Assembly: GCF_014725735.1 (NCBI RefSeq)
Contig: NZ_CP061368.1
Location: forward strand, 2,991,225 to 3,055,224
Origin: Wenzhouxiangella sp. AB-CW3
GTDB lineage: Bacteria; Pseudomonadota; Gammaproteobacteria; Xanthomonadales; Wenzhouxiangellaceae
DNA length: 64,000 nucleotides
Direction of reading: 5' to 3'
Made by a program: the position numbers and the translations under genes. Below are positions 47,185 to 56,709 of this stretch, piece after piece; the stretch's first letter is position 1, and every line of letters starts with the position of its first letter. Below the pieces are notes generated by a model, which had not been told where the DNA came from, did no database searches, and saw nothing but the letters and a program-made list of their open reading frames with translations.

Positions 47185-50097
47185 CTAGAAACGGGCTCGG
47201 ACGCCTGCAAATACAAAACGGCCAATCAGATTGTCATGAACTTGATTGCCACGAGCCGTAAACGGATGGCCGCGGGGACCGGTGTCGAAGACATTATTCA
47301 CCCCGCCATAAACCCGGAGATCATCAGTTAGGTTATAGCCGGCGGAAAGGTCATGATACCAAATGGACGGAATGTTGAACCATTCGCCAACGTCCTCTTG
47401 AGGGTTCTCAACTATATTGCTGGTGACGGTACCGCCCACATATCGGCTTTGCCAGGTCAGGTTGAACCTTCTGAACTCATAGCCGATATTAGCAATGAAC
47501 TGAAACTCAGGATTCCCTGATAGTCCGGCGTTTTCGAAGGGTGTCTCCTCTCCACTGACCAGGTCACGCTCAATGAAGCGGTTTTTCATGAGATAGGAGG
47601 AGATACCCCTGAGGTTGAAGCTCCCTACTTCACGGTCGACTCTGAAAAGATCTGCACCGTCAAACTGATAGGACACTTCCATGTCTACGCCCTCGACCTC
47701 AAATGCTGACGCATTGATGTAGCTGTCGCGCACTTCTCCGATATTCCCATCTGGCTGGCGAGTAACAAAGTCGCAAAACTGATTGTCAAGGCTCGGCAGA
47801 TCCACGCAGTTGTTGAGAATCTGCTGGGCTCCGACACGGGCGATGCCGCCGCCGAGATCGATGCTGTACCAATCTGCTGAGATACTCAGCCCCGGAGCAA
47901 AGCGAGGCTGCGCGACCGCGCCGATGGTCCATGTGTCACCGACCTCCACATCGAGGTCGGGATTCCCGGTGGTGAACACCAGTGTTGTGACCCTGCGGGT
48001 GTCAGGATTGAAGGTGTCGGGATCAAGCCCCAGGGCTGCACAATTCGAGCGCCGTGATTCAGATCCGCTATCGAGAAGCAGCGGATCGCATGGGTCGCTC
48101 AACCCGGCAGCACCCCGGCTACCGGGATCGAAAAGCTCTCCCAAGGACGGAGCGCGCACTGCTCGCGCCCGGGTAACCCGGAAGCGGACATCATCCACCG
48201 GCGCCCATGAACCGGCCAACTTCCAGGAGTCAACTCCGCCAGCACGCTGGTAGTCAGAACGTCTGTAAGCCCCTTCAACCTCCAGGGCTTGAATCAGCGG
48301 ACGATCAACTACCAACGGCACAAGAACTTCAGCAAACGCTTCTCTAACGTCATTCGATTCTCTGACCGGCGAAAACTGGCTCGCGAAGAAGCCTTGGGCT
48401 CCTTTCCATACGGATGACGGCCTGAAATCCAAGGCGTCTTTTCGATATTCAAGACCAGCGGAGAGTTGGGCAGCACCGGCGGGCACCTCGAACAACTCCC
48501 CTGCAACCAGAGTCTGAAAGACATTCTGTGTAGTTTCAGTGGTGGTGGTGTGATCCACGCGGATGTAGTCAACTGCTTCCTGTGAAATTGTTCCCTCGCC
48601 AAAGATATTGACAGGGACGCAACCGCGGGCCCGCGCTTTAGCGCTACGACACACAATCTTGTTTGTATCAGGGTCTCGAATGGCGTCCGACGCCTCAAAC
48701 CACCGCTCATCGATTCGGTCGTTCAAGTTGCGGTTCGTTGTGTTGGATTGCCCAAATTCGTAAGCAGCCGACCAAGTCCAGTCGTCAACCACTGAACCTT
48801 CAAAGCCAACAGCCACGCTATAGTATTTACGGTTGATATCAGCCCCGCGCATGCCGAATTCGTCGTGCTGTCGTGCGTACGAGAATTCGTCCAACCCCTC
48901 CGCCAGAAGGCCTTCACGGACCTGTTCAGGCATGTATGGGTTATCGACACTGACGAACGTGCTGAAGGAGTCAAAGACCGGGCCGATACGATCCTCAGCG
49001 CTGCTATCGCTGAAAGTGCCCTCGGCAAAGAAGTCCAGATTGGGCCGCAACTCATAGTTCGCCGATCCGAAGATCGTTGTCCGCTCAAGCGGAGCGACCA
49101 GGGTATCCGGGCCTTGGGTGCCACCTTCTACTTGAGAGTAGGATCCGTCGATCACGCCTCTTGGGCCCGCCTCTATCGGACGAAACGTCTGCAGGCTGCT
49201 ATCGAAGATGACGTCAGTGAACTCACCATCAGAACCGAACGGCAGGAACGCCGTCGGCGTTGGAATACCGAAGTATGCGAACCTCAGGTCCCGTAGAGGG
49301 ATTCTGGCGGGAATGCCGTCGTCCGGCCCGGTGTTCTCGGGATTGGAAACGAATGCGAAGCTTGCCCCTAGATCGCGGTCAGCTCTGGTGAGGCGGTCAT
49401 TCTCTGATCGGCTGACGTGAAAGACGGCATTGCCACGGTCGTAGTTGGCGCCCGCGGTCAGCCCGAACATTGATGTATCGTAATCGCCGGCTCCGGTTAT
49501 CCCGTATTGACCGAATGTCTCCAAACCTTCGAAGTCGTCACGGAGGATAATGTTGACGACCCCCGCGACAGCATCGGCACCGTACACGGCAGATGTGCCG
49601 CCGGTCTGCACTTCAACTCGCTCGATAAGCGCCGTTGGAATGTTGCTCAAATCAAACGCCAGAAAGTTGGAGTCGTCCGGCGTTCCCGCCCTGCGACGAC
49701 CATTCACCAGCGTTAGGGTTCTCCGCACTCCCAGGTTGCGCAAGTTGACCTGATTGAGCCCAATGTTTCCAAAACTAAAACTTGTATTCTCGTTGGAGAA
49801 GCCAGTAGCAATCTGTGGAAGTTCATTAATGATATCGGCCACGTTCACGATACCCGCCGCCTCGATTTCTTCTGCTTCGACCGATATCGTAGGAGTTGGA
49901 GCATCGAATCCCGTTCGACGGAGCCGCGAACCGGTAACAACAATGGTTTCCAGGGCTTCGGGCGCACTCTCCGACTCCCGAGGCTCGTCTTCCCCTGCCT
50001 CCTGAGCAGACATGTTTACGTTGGCAAAGACTGCCAGTGCGACCCCACACATCAGTTGCATGCGAACTGCGCTGCTTAGTCTGTCTGAACCCTTCAT
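47185..50097 (-). CDS. TonB-dependent receptor 3
   Basis: 970 residues. Signal peptide near 12-30 (cut after NMSA-Q), plug motif IVVTGSRLRRTGFDAPTPTI, then VNLRNLGVRRTLTLVNGRRR and VYGADAVAGVVNIILRDDF; the barrel closes with FVFAGVRARF. GGGAGGAAAC lies 4-13 bp before ATG 50097. It follows the hydroxyproline operon directly but has its own promoter. A peptide or amino-acid ligand would fit the neighbours; this is inference from position. Confidence 0.9.
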   Translation of the reverse strand: MKGSDRLSSAVRMQLMCGVALAVFANVNMSAQEAGEDEPRESESAPEALETIVVTGSRLRRTGFDAPTPTISVEAEEIEAAGIVNVADIINELPQIATGFSNENTSFSFGNIGLNQVNLRNLGVRRTLTLVNGRRRAGTPDDSNFLAFDLSNIPTALIERVEVQTGGTSAVYGADAVAGVVNIILRDDFEGLETFGQYGITGAGDYDTSMFGLTAGANYDRGNAVFHVSRSENDRLTRADRDLGASFAFVSNPENTGPDDGIPARIPLRDLRFAYFGIPTPTAFLPFGSDGEFTDVIFDSSLQTFRPIEAGPRGVIDGSYSQVEGGTQGPDTLVAPLERTTIFGSANYELRPNLDFFAEGTFSDSSAEDRIGPVFDSFSTFVSVDNPYMPEQVREGLLAEGLDEFSYARQHDEFGMRGADINRKYYSVAVGFEGSVVDDWTWSAAYEFGQSNTTNRNLNDRIDERWFEASDAIRDPDTNKIVCRSAKARARGCVPVNIFGEGTISQEAVDYIRVDHTTTTETTQNVFQTLVAGELFEVPAGAAQLSAGLEYRKDALDFRPSSVWKGAQGFFASQFSPVRESNDVREAFAEVLVPLVVDRPLIQALEVEGAYRRSDYQRAGGVDSWKLAGSWAPVDDVRFRVTRARAVRAPSLGELFDPGSRGAAGLSDPCDPLLLDSGSESRRSNCAALGLDPDTFNPDTRRVTTLVFTTGNPDLDVEVGDTWTIGAVAQPRFAPGLSISADWYSIDLGGGIARVGAQQILNNCVDLPSLDNQFCDFVTRQPDGNIGEVRDSYINASAFEVEGVDMEVSYQFDGADLFRVDREVGSFNLRGISSYLMKNRFIERDLVSGEETPFENAGLSGNPEFQFIANIGYEFRRFNLTWQSRYVGGTVTSNIVENPQEDVGEWFNIPSIWYHDLSAGYNLTDDLRVYGGVNNVFDTGPRGHPFTARGNQVHDNLIGRFVFAGVRARF

Positions 50098-50194
50098 ACG
50101 TTTCCTCCCTCTCGGAGTTTTTCAGATTGAATCTTGCTGCTCCTGTGCGGAGTCTCGGCATTTACAGGTCAATCTTAGGAAGAGACGCATGTGT

Positions 50195-50237
50195 TCTATA
50201 GCACGGATGAATCCCAATTGGTGCGGAAGTCGGCACA
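50195..50237 (-). promoter_or_regulatory. Receptor 3 promoter with shared 16-bp motif (site B)
   Basis: TGCGGAAGTCGGCACA at 50222-50237, 18 bp, then extended -10 TGCTATAGA on the minus strand (50195-50203). With one flanking base it is the dyad GTGC-N8-GCAC. Confidence 0.65.
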
Positions 50238-50330
50238 TTGCAAGCAGTACCGAGAAACCTCTCACGTCACTGCTCCGCACCACCACCGGGATTGCCGGAG
50301 CAAACTTTCAGCCTGCCCGGCGAGTGGCAC

Positions 50331-52640
50331 TCAGGGAGTAGTCTGTCTATTCCACTCCGGCGTGGACTGCTCAAGCAGGTGAGTTACGAAGAAGTCGAAT
50401 TTTCTTCGATTAACATAATCGATGGGGCCGTTCGATCTTCCCACTCCGTGCCCTTCACCGGGAAGCGCCAGCAGATCGAAATCCTTGTTCGCCTGGATGA
50501 GTGCATCGACCACCTGCCAGGTCGATGCCGGGTCGACATTGCTGTCCTGCTCACCGAGGATCAACAGCAGGCGGCCCTGCAGACGATGAGCCTGATCCAC
50601 TCCCGAGGACTGGCTATAGCTTTCATCCACGGGCCATCCCATCCACTGCTCGTTCCAGCTGATCTTGTCCATGCGGTTGTCATAGCAGCCGTTATAGGCC
50701 ACCGCAACGGTGTAAAAGTCCGAATGGAACAACAAGGCACCCAACGCACTCTGACCACCCGCCGAAGCCCCGTAGATCCCCACGCCTCGCTCGATGTCGT
50801 AGGAAGGGTCGGCTTCGGCCAACGCACGGTGCCAGGCAATGCGGTCCGGGAAACCGGAATCGCCGAGATTCTTCCACGCGACATCATGAAATGCCTTGGA
50901 CCGATTCATGGTGCCCATGCCGTCAATCTGCACGACAATGAAGCCGAGATCGGCCAGGGCCTGCATGCCGATTACCTTGTCGCCTGCTGCATGGCGTCCA
51001 AATGGCCAGAACGTCTTGGGCACAAAGGAATCATGCGGGCCTGCGTAGATGTTCTCGATGACCGGATAGCGCTGTTCCGGGTCATAGTCGGTGGGCCTGA
51101 CGATCAGTCCGTGGATCGGTGTTTCGCCATCTCGCCCCGGCGCGACGAAGGGTTCCGGGTAGCGGAACCCGGCTTCTTTCAAGGTCTCGACGTCACCTTC
51201 TTCAAGCGTGGCCAGCAACTCGCCGCTGCGGGCATCTCGCAGCTCGCTGACCGTGGGATGATCAACCCGCGACCAGGTGTTCACGTAGTAGTCCAGATCG
51301 GGGGACAGACTGACATCGTGCCAGGCATCGTGCGGGGTCATGTGGCGCAGATTGCGCCCATCGAAGTCGATGCGGTAGACATGCTGGAAATAGGGATCGC
51401 CGGGTTCCCGGCCACTGGCGGCAAACCAGATCTCGCGACGCTGTTCGTCCACCTCCAGCACCCGGCGAACGACCCACTCTCCTTCGGTCAGCTGCCGGGC
51501 CCTGCCAGTCTTTCCATCGTACAAGTAAAGGTGGTTCCAGCCATCTCTTTCCGACATCCACAGGATTTCGCGCCCGAGCTGCTTGACATCGTGGAAGAAA
51601 CCACGGTGCCACCAGTCGTTGACGAAAGTCTCGCTGGTTTCATCAATGACCACCCGGGCCTCGCCGCTTTCTGTATCCACTTCAATGAGTCGCACCCGCT
51701 GATGCCCGCGCTCGACAAAGCGAAAGGCCAGCGACTTTCCGTCGTCGCGGAACTGCATGGCCGACATGCGGAAGGGGTTGGCGAACAGGTCCGTGGAGAC
51801 ATTGAGCTGGCGGGACTCGTCGACCTGAAAGATTACCGGGCTTTCGATATCCACCGGATCTCCCGGCTTGGGATAAAGCTGGGATTGCAGGCGCGGTTGA
51901 AGCTGATCCCCGGGTGCGGTTTCCACGCGCTTGACCTGGCGCGGATAACCGGGCCGGACCCGGTAGATGGCCAGGCGGCTGGAATCCGGCGACCAGACCA
52001 GGCTTTCGGGATCATAGAAGTGGCCTTCGGTGCCGTCCTGGCTGAGCTGGCGGACTTCACCGTCTTCGGTGCTGCGCAGCATCACATTGTGATCACGCAC
52101 GAAAGCCTCGTAACGACCATCCGGTGAAGGTCTGGGCGTGTTGTCGGCCGGGACCGACAGGTCCCTGACCACACCGAAGGCTCGTGGACGGGATTCCGGT
52201 CCGTCGCGTGTCACGGTTTGGCATGCGTATTCGTCTTCTATGTCGCAGCGGAGTTCGTCTCCGTGTGCCCGGAAACGAACGGCTCGCCGGTCATCGCGGA
52301 AGGAGAACGAGCTGAATGGCAGCCTCAGTGCCTGTTGCTCGCGGCCGGTTGCATCGGCCAGCGCATCAGCCAGTTTCTGGTGATCGAAGGCTGGCCGTGC
52401 CTCGCCGTCTTCTACATGACGCAACATGAACTCGAAACCACCGGCTGTTGTGCGGCGATAGTAGAAATGCTGCTCATCGGCCCATCGAGCGGGCTCGGCA
52501 ATATCCCGAGTCAGGTACATCCACTGATCCCGCAGGTTCAGAGAACGCTCGTAATCGTTCACTGCCGGTGCCGCCACGACTGTGGTGACACCAAGGCAGT
52601 AGAGCAGCAGGAACAATACGCCAGCATGTCTGTTTTGCAT
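50331..52640 (-). CDS. Exported S9-family dipeptidyl/prolyl peptidase
   Basis: 769 residues from ATG 52640, which has GGAG 7 bp upstream; an ATG three bases earlier is an alternative. Signal peptide at 8-24 (cut near VVAA-P). A beta-propeller of DPP-IV type (WSPDSSRLAIYRV, WMSERDGWNHLYLYD) occupies the middle. The C-terminal hydrolase holds Ser626 in YGASAGGQ, Asp699 in GEQDSNVDP and His731 in GEGHGVGR. DPP-IV-type enzymes remove X-Pro dipeptides; collagen fragments, rich in Pro and Hyp, are natural substrates. It starts 16 bp after the ALDH gene, the last gene of the Hyp operon. Confidence 0.9.
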   Translation of the reverse strand: MQNRHAGVLFLLLYCLGVTTVVAAPAVNDYERSLNLRDQWMYLTRDIAEPARWADEQHFYYRRTTAGGFEFMLRHVEDGEARPAFDHQKLADALADATGREQQALRLPFSSFSFRDDRRAVRFRAHGDELRCDIEDEYACQTVTRDGPESRPRAFGVVRDLSVPADNTPRPSPDGRYEAFVRDHNVMLRSTEDGEVRQLSQDGTEGHFYDPESLVWSPDSSRLAIYRVRPGYPRQVKRVETAPGDQLQPRLQSQLYPKPGDPVDIESPVIFQVDESRQLNVSTDLFANPFRMSAMQFRDDGKSLAFRFVERGHQRVRLIEVDTESGEARVVIDETSETFVNDWWHRGFFHDVKQLGREILWMSERDGWNHLYLYDGKTGRARQLTEGEWVVRRVLEVDEQRREIWFAASGREPGDPYFQHVYRIDFDGRNLRHMTPHDAWHDVSLSPDLDYYVNTWSRVDHPTVSELRDARSGELLATLEEGDVETLKEAGFRYPEPFVAPGRDGETPIHGLIVRPTDYDPEQRYPVIENIYAGPHDSFVPKTFWPFGRHAAGDKVIGMQALADLGFIVVQIDGMGTMNRSKAFHDVAWKNLGDSGFPDRIAWHRALAEADPSYDIERGVGIYGASAGGQSALGALLFHSDFYTVAVAYNGCYDNRMDKISWNEQWMGWPVDESYSQSSGVDQAHRLQGRLLLILGEQDSNVDPASTWQVVDALIQANKDFDLLALPGEGHGVGRSNGPIDYVNRRKFDFFVTHLLEQSTPEWNRQTTP

Positions 52641-52656
52641 CATGTCTCTCCAGGGT

Positions 52657-54249
52657 TCAGCGCCGAGGTTCGATGTCGGCGGTTGTCCAGTGACCGTCAA
52701 TCAGGCGCTGTACACCACCAGGATTGCGATCTCGCAGCTCGACGGGCAACAGATCGTCGGCAACATCGTCGTAGCAGTGCAGTGCGGCAAAGCGGGTAAT
52801 CGCCGCCGGCATGCCCACAGCAGTATGATGGACGCTGGTCGTGCTTGGATACGGCCCGCCATGGTTCTGTGCCGCACTGACAGCCACGCCGGTGGGCATG
52901 TGACTGTTGATCAGGCGCCCGACGCGCGGCCGCAGGCGGGCTGCCAGTTTCTTCCAGTGATCATCGTCTGCACCGTCGCCGCCGCGGTAGATGGCTGCCG
53001 TCAGATTACCTTCCAGCACTTCTGCTATTGCCAGCGCCTGCTCCATGTCGCTGACCCGAACAAGCAAGCTGACCGGCCCGAATGCTTCGGCCTGCAACTG
53101 TTCACTGTCAGCCAGAAAGCGCTCGCCATCGACGCTCATCAGCGTGGGAACAAAACGATATCCGGGTGTACCGGAGTGGCCACCACAGATCAGGCTGGCG
53201 CCGGCGGCACGCAACTGCTCAACGGATGCTTCCAGCTCGTCGAGGACACCGCGCGAGAACAGCACCATCGGATCGGCCTGCCCGAACAACTGACTGGCCT
53301 GGTCGACGAAGTCATCGCCATGACGGCCACGGGGCGCGACAACCAGCCCCGGATTGGTGCAGAACTGTCCGCTGCCCAGCATGCAGGAGCTGGCGAACTC
53401 GTTGGCAATGTCCCCACCCCGCTCAGCCAGCGCGCCCGGCAGGAGGAATACCGGGTTCAGGCTGGAGAGCTCGGCAAACACGGGGACGCCGGCCGGGTCG
53501 GCTGCTGCCTTGAGTGCCAGTCCGGCCTGACGACTACCGGTAAAGGCAATGGCCCCGAGTCGTCGGTCGGCGGCCACTCGCTGGCCCAGTGCATGGTCGA
53601 AGTGATAGAGCAACTGCAGCGTGCCAGCAGGCAGCCCGGCCGTGGCCAGCGCATGATGCGCCAGTTCGGCCATGCGTCGGGTCGTGGCCGGGTGCGACGG
53701 ATGCCCCTTGGCAATGACCGGATTGCGCGCCGCGATGGCGGAGGCAAAATCACTGCCGGCCACTGCATTGAAGGCAAACGGAAAGTTGTTGGGCCCCATC
53801 ACCAAAACGGGTTTACCCAGCGGCGCCAGGTGTGAGCGCAGACCGGCCTCGGTATCGATGACCGGATGAGTCCAGCTGCATGCCCGCACGGCCTGTGCCG
53901 CCTCGCGCAACTGACCGACCGTGCGTGGCAACTCCACCTGCACAAGGCGTGGCGTTTTTGGCAAGGCAGTTTCCGCATGGGCCAAATTGGACAGAGTCTC
54001 CGCATCACCGGCCAGAGCATCGGCATAGGTGGCAAGAAAATCGGCCACCTGGGCCGGACTCGCCGCCGACAACTCTGCTGCAGCCTCCTGGCCGGCGGCC
54101 AGGGCCGCCTCCAGATCGATCTGGCCACTGACCGGAAACTCCGGCCCGATGGCCACACCTTGTTGCGGATCCTCGGCACGAAAAACATTGGTCGCATCCA
54201 TGCTGGGTTGCCAGCACCCGGCAAGCAATAGCGGCTGATCACTACTCAT
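52657..54249 (-). CDS. 2-oxoglutarate semialdehyde (2,5-dioxovalerate) dehydrogenase
   Basis: 530 residues from ATG 54249; a GTG three bases earlier also fits. Aldehyde dehydrogenase with catalytic Cys297 (SGQFCTNPGL), general base Glu260 (VFAELSSLNP) and substrate-loop Asn in GPNNFPF. The FCTNPG and SSLNP blocks identify the ketoglutarate-semialdehyde group rather than general ALDH. It oxidises the semialdehyde made by the deaminase to 2-oxoglutarate with NADP or NAD, the last step of hydroxyproline use. The start overlaps the deaminase stop by one base (TGATG). Confidence 0.92.
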   Translation of the reverse strand: MSSDQPLLLAGCWQPSMDATNVFRAEDPQQGVAIGPEFPVSGQIDLEAALAAGQEAAAELSAASPAQVADFLATYADALAGDAETLSNLAHAETALPKTPRLVQVELPRTVGQLREAAQAVRACSWTHPVIDTEAGLRSHLAPLGKPVLVMGPNNFPFAFNAVAGSDFASAIAARNPVIAKGHPSHPATTRRMAELAHHALATAGLPAGTLQLLYHFDHALGQRVAADRRLGAIAFTGSRQAGLALKAAADPAGVPVFAELSSLNPVFLLPGALAERGGDIANEFASSCMLGSGQFCTNPGLVVAPRGRHGDDFVDQASQLFGQADPMVLFSRGVLDELEASVEQLRAAGASLICGGHSGTPGYRFVPTLMSVDGERFLADSEQLQAEAFGPVSLLVRVSDMEQALAIAEVLEGNLTAAIYRGGDGADDDHWKKLAARLRPRVGRLINSHMPTGVAVSAAQNHGGPYPSTTSVHHTAVGMPAAITRFAALHCYDDVADDLLPVELRDRNPGGVQRLIDGHWTTADIEPRR

Positions 54250-55154
54250 CACGCGGCCTTTCGCACTGCAATGGCCTGATCGATCACCGCCAGGGCCTGG
54301 CGCTGCTCTTCCTCGGACAGGGGCAGTCTCGGTGCGCGCACCGTGGCCTGGCCCAGTCCGACCCGCTCCTGCATCAGCTTGATCAACTGAACGAACTTCG
54401 GCACGGTATCCATGCGCAGCAACGGCAACGCCCAGTCGTACAACTCTCGCGCCGCCTCGTAGCCACCATCACGCGCCAGCTCGAACAAGCGAACCGACTC
54501 TTCCGGAAAGGCATTGACGACACCGGCAATCCAGCCTTCCGCCCCCATGCTGACACCTTCGACCAACAGGTCATCCATGCCAACCAGCAGGGTCAACCGA
54601 TCACCTACAAGCTCCTTGATGGCGGCAAAGCGACGGATATCGCCTGAAGATTCCTTGACCGCCTGCATGTGCGGAAACTCATTGGCCAGTTCCGCAATCT
54701 GCTCTGGCGTAAAGTCCACCCTGTAGGCCAGAGGGTTGTTATAGAAGATGACCGGCAGTTCGGTGGCTTGCATGACTGCACGCATGTGAGCACCCATTTC
54801 ATGCCAGTCGCTCTTGTAGACATAGGGCGGCAATACCATCAGGCCACCGCAGCCCTCGTCCTTGGCCACGCGTGCCAGCTCCACGGCCTCATCGGTCGTC
54901 AGTGCGGCAATACCTGGGGCCACCGGCACACGATCACCCACTGCGGCAACAACCGTCCGGATGATTTCGGCCTTTTCCTCGAATGAAAGCGTGGCGCCTT
55001 CGCCCAGGGAACCGATGGGAATGATGGCGCGACATCCGGCATCGACCAGGTGACGCGAATGCCGGGCGAGAAACTCGTGATCAACGTCTCCGGCTTGCGT
55101 GAACGGTGTGGTGATGGCCGGCAGTACGCCGTGCCACATCGAATGTGTACTCAT
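54249..55154 (-). CDS. 1-pyrroline-4-hydroxy-2-carboxylate deaminase (DHDPS family)
   Basis: 301 residues, DapA/NAL superfamily barrel: Schiff-base Lys167 (AVKESSGD), Tyr138 in FYNNPLAY, and GSLGEG (48-53) in place of the GTTGE of DapA. Between the dehydrogenase and semialdehyde dehydrogenase genes the role is clear: it deaminates and dehydrates Pyr4H2C to 2-oxoglutarate semialdehyde, releasing ammonia. A lysine-synthesis role is unlikely here. Overlaps the flavoprotein gene by 4 bp. Confidence 0.9.
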   Translation of the reverse strand: MSTHSMWHGVLPAITTPFTQAGDVDHEFLARHSRHLVDAGCRAIIPIGSLGEGATLSFEEKAEIIRTVVAAVGDRVPVAPGIAALTTDEAVELARVAKDEGCGGLMVLPPYVYKSDWHEMGAHMRAVMQATELPVIFYNNPLAYRVDFTPEQIAELANEFPHMQAVKESSGDIRRFAAIKELVGDRLTLLVGMDDLLVEGVSMGAEGWIAGVVNAFPEESVRLFELARDGGYEAARELYDWALPLLRMDTVPKFVQLIKLMQERVGLGQATVRAPRLPLSEEEQRQALAVIDQAIAVRKAA

Positions 55155-56461
55155 CTATCAGCACCTCTTGAGTGGGTTGAAAGGGAAGTCAGTGAATCTA
55201 TGGTGGCGGGGACCAGTGGAGGCCGCGGTCGGGCCAACGGCCTGGCATATCCCGGAAACGGCCTGAGCACTCGCAGGGCCGCACCGCAGATCCGTCCCTG
55301 GCAGGCCCCCATGCCGCAACGCGCGGCCAGGCGTGCATCGCGAGCATCGGTGCAATCGCGGAGCGCGTGCAGGGGAACATCCTCGCAGCGGCACACCAGG
55401 GTATGGTCTCCGGCCAGCGCAGCAACACGCTCGTCCAGCCGGAAGCAGTCGTGCAACAGCCCGGCAAAGGCGCGGGCACGCCGTCTTTGCCGGGCCAGGG
55501 CCTGTGCCGGGGCGGCATGGCCGGCGGCCATGTGTCCGGCAATGGCACCTTCAATCAGCGCGCAATCACGTCCACCGATACCGCACACTTCGCCTGCGGC
55601 CAGCACATGGCCGATGCTGGTGTGCTGGCCGTCATCAACCAGCACACAAGGCTGCCCTGCCTCCCGGGTCAGTTGGCAGCCCAGCATCGCGGCCAGTTCG
55701 ACATTCGGTACAAGTCCGTAACCGGTCGCCAGCAAATCGCAGTCGATACGTTGCCGTCGACCATGGTGATCCTCCACGGTCACGGCTTGCAGTCGCTGAT
55801 CGCCGTGCGCACAAGTCACCACGCTGCCAGCCCGGTAAGACACCCCGGCCAGGCGTGTACGCAAAGCCATGGCCTGCAGCAGTCGCTGCGGCCAGCGGGG
55901 CAGGTGAGCGGCAAATCGCCACAGGTTGCGCGGCGCTGTCTGTTCGTGGATCGCTAGTACGCGGGCACCATGCCGGCGCAGCGTGGCGGCCGTGGCCAGC
56001 AGCAGCGGACCACTGCCGGAAACCACCACCGAGCGATCACGCACCGGCCAGCCCTGTTTGGCCAGCGCCTGTGCCCCGCCGGCTCCCATCACGCCCGGCA
56101 GCGTCCAACCGGGAAACGGCAACAGCAGCTCCCGGGCACCGGTGGCCAGCACCAGGCGCCGACACGGCACGCGCACTGTGCCTTTTGCCGTCTCGGCCAA
56201 CAGCTCATCGGGCTGTCCCATCAGGATTTCCGACTGCCCCAACCAGGTCACGCCATGACGGGTCAGCGCGGCCATCATGCGGCGCGCCGGCGGCGGCATT
56301 CCCTGTTTTACATCGGTTCGCCAGACCTGGCCGCCGGCATCGGCCCGGGCATCCATGAGGCCAACACGCTTACCGTGCCGGGAGGCGGCGCGGGCCGCAG
56401 CCAGGCCAGCGGGCCCGGCACCGACAACAAGAACATCAAATTCCCGGCTGACCGATGTCAT
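55151..56461 (-). CDS. D-hydroxyproline dehydrogenase, FAD/[2Fe-2S] subunit (HcnB/LhpE-like)
   Basis: 436 residues from ATG 56461. N-terminal FAD motif GAGPAGLAAA (14-23), a second NAD-type motif near 150, then a BFD-like [2Fe-2S] domain: Cys357 and Cys359 in VCRCED, then Cys382, Cys387 and Cys392 in CGMGACQGRIC. This is the large NAD(FAD)-oxidoreductase subunit in HcnABC and in the three-part hydroxyproline dehydrogenase of Pseudomonas. It carries electrons between subunits. The upstream ATG would add a run encoded in the previous gene. Confidence 0.87.
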   Translation of the reverse strand: MTSVSREFDVLVVGAGPAGLAAARAASRHGKRVGLMDARADAGGQVWRTDVKQGMPPPARRMMAALTRHGVTWLGQSEILMGQPDELLAETAKGTVRVPCRRLVLATGARELLLPFPGWTLPGVMGAGGAQALAKQGWPVRDRSVVVSGSGPLLLATAATLRRHGARVLAIHEQTAPRNLWRFAAHLPRWPQRLLQAMALRTRLAGVSYRAGSVVTCAHGDQRLQAVTVEDHHGRRQRIDCDLLATGYGLVPNVELAAMLGCQLTREAGQPCVLVDDGQHTSIGHVLAAGEVCGIGGRDCALIEGAIAGHMAAGHAAPAQALARQRRRARAFAGLLHDCFRLDERVAALAGDHTLVCRCEDVPLHALRDCTDARDARLAARCGMGACQGRICGAALRVLRPFPGYARPLARPRPPLVPATIDSLTSLSTHSRGADR

Positions 56462-56709
56462 CGCGCATCGACCTCCACGCACATATCGTTGGTGACCGGA
56501 ACCATGCAGGCGCGTTGCCCCGGCCTGCCATTGATTCGCACCCGGCACTCAAAGCAGACTCCCATCCCGCAAAGCGGCATTCGCGTCTGACCCCTCACCG
56601 AGCGCCTGAAACCGAGATCGAGCCGGGCGATAGCCGCGGCCACGCTGGTTCCCGCCGGCACGGAAAGCGGCCGGGAGTTGACGGTCAGATGAATCCACTG
56701 CCTGCTCAT
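56458..56709 (-). CDS. D-hydroxyproline dehydrogenase, [2Fe-2S] subunit (HcnA/LhpF-like)
   Basis: 83 residues, a small plant-type ferredoxin: Cys47-X4-Cys52-X2-Cys55-X12-Cys68 (LCGMGVCFECRVRI). Such proteins are the electron-transfer gamma subunits of HcnABC-type amino acid dehydrogenases. Overlapping by 4 bp with genes on both sides, it sits exactly between its two FAD partners. Confidence 0.9.
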   Translation of the reverse strand: MSRQWIHLTVNSRPLSVPAGTSVAAAIARLDLGFRRSVRGQTRMPLCGMGVCFECRVRINGRPGQRACMVPVTNDMCVEVDAR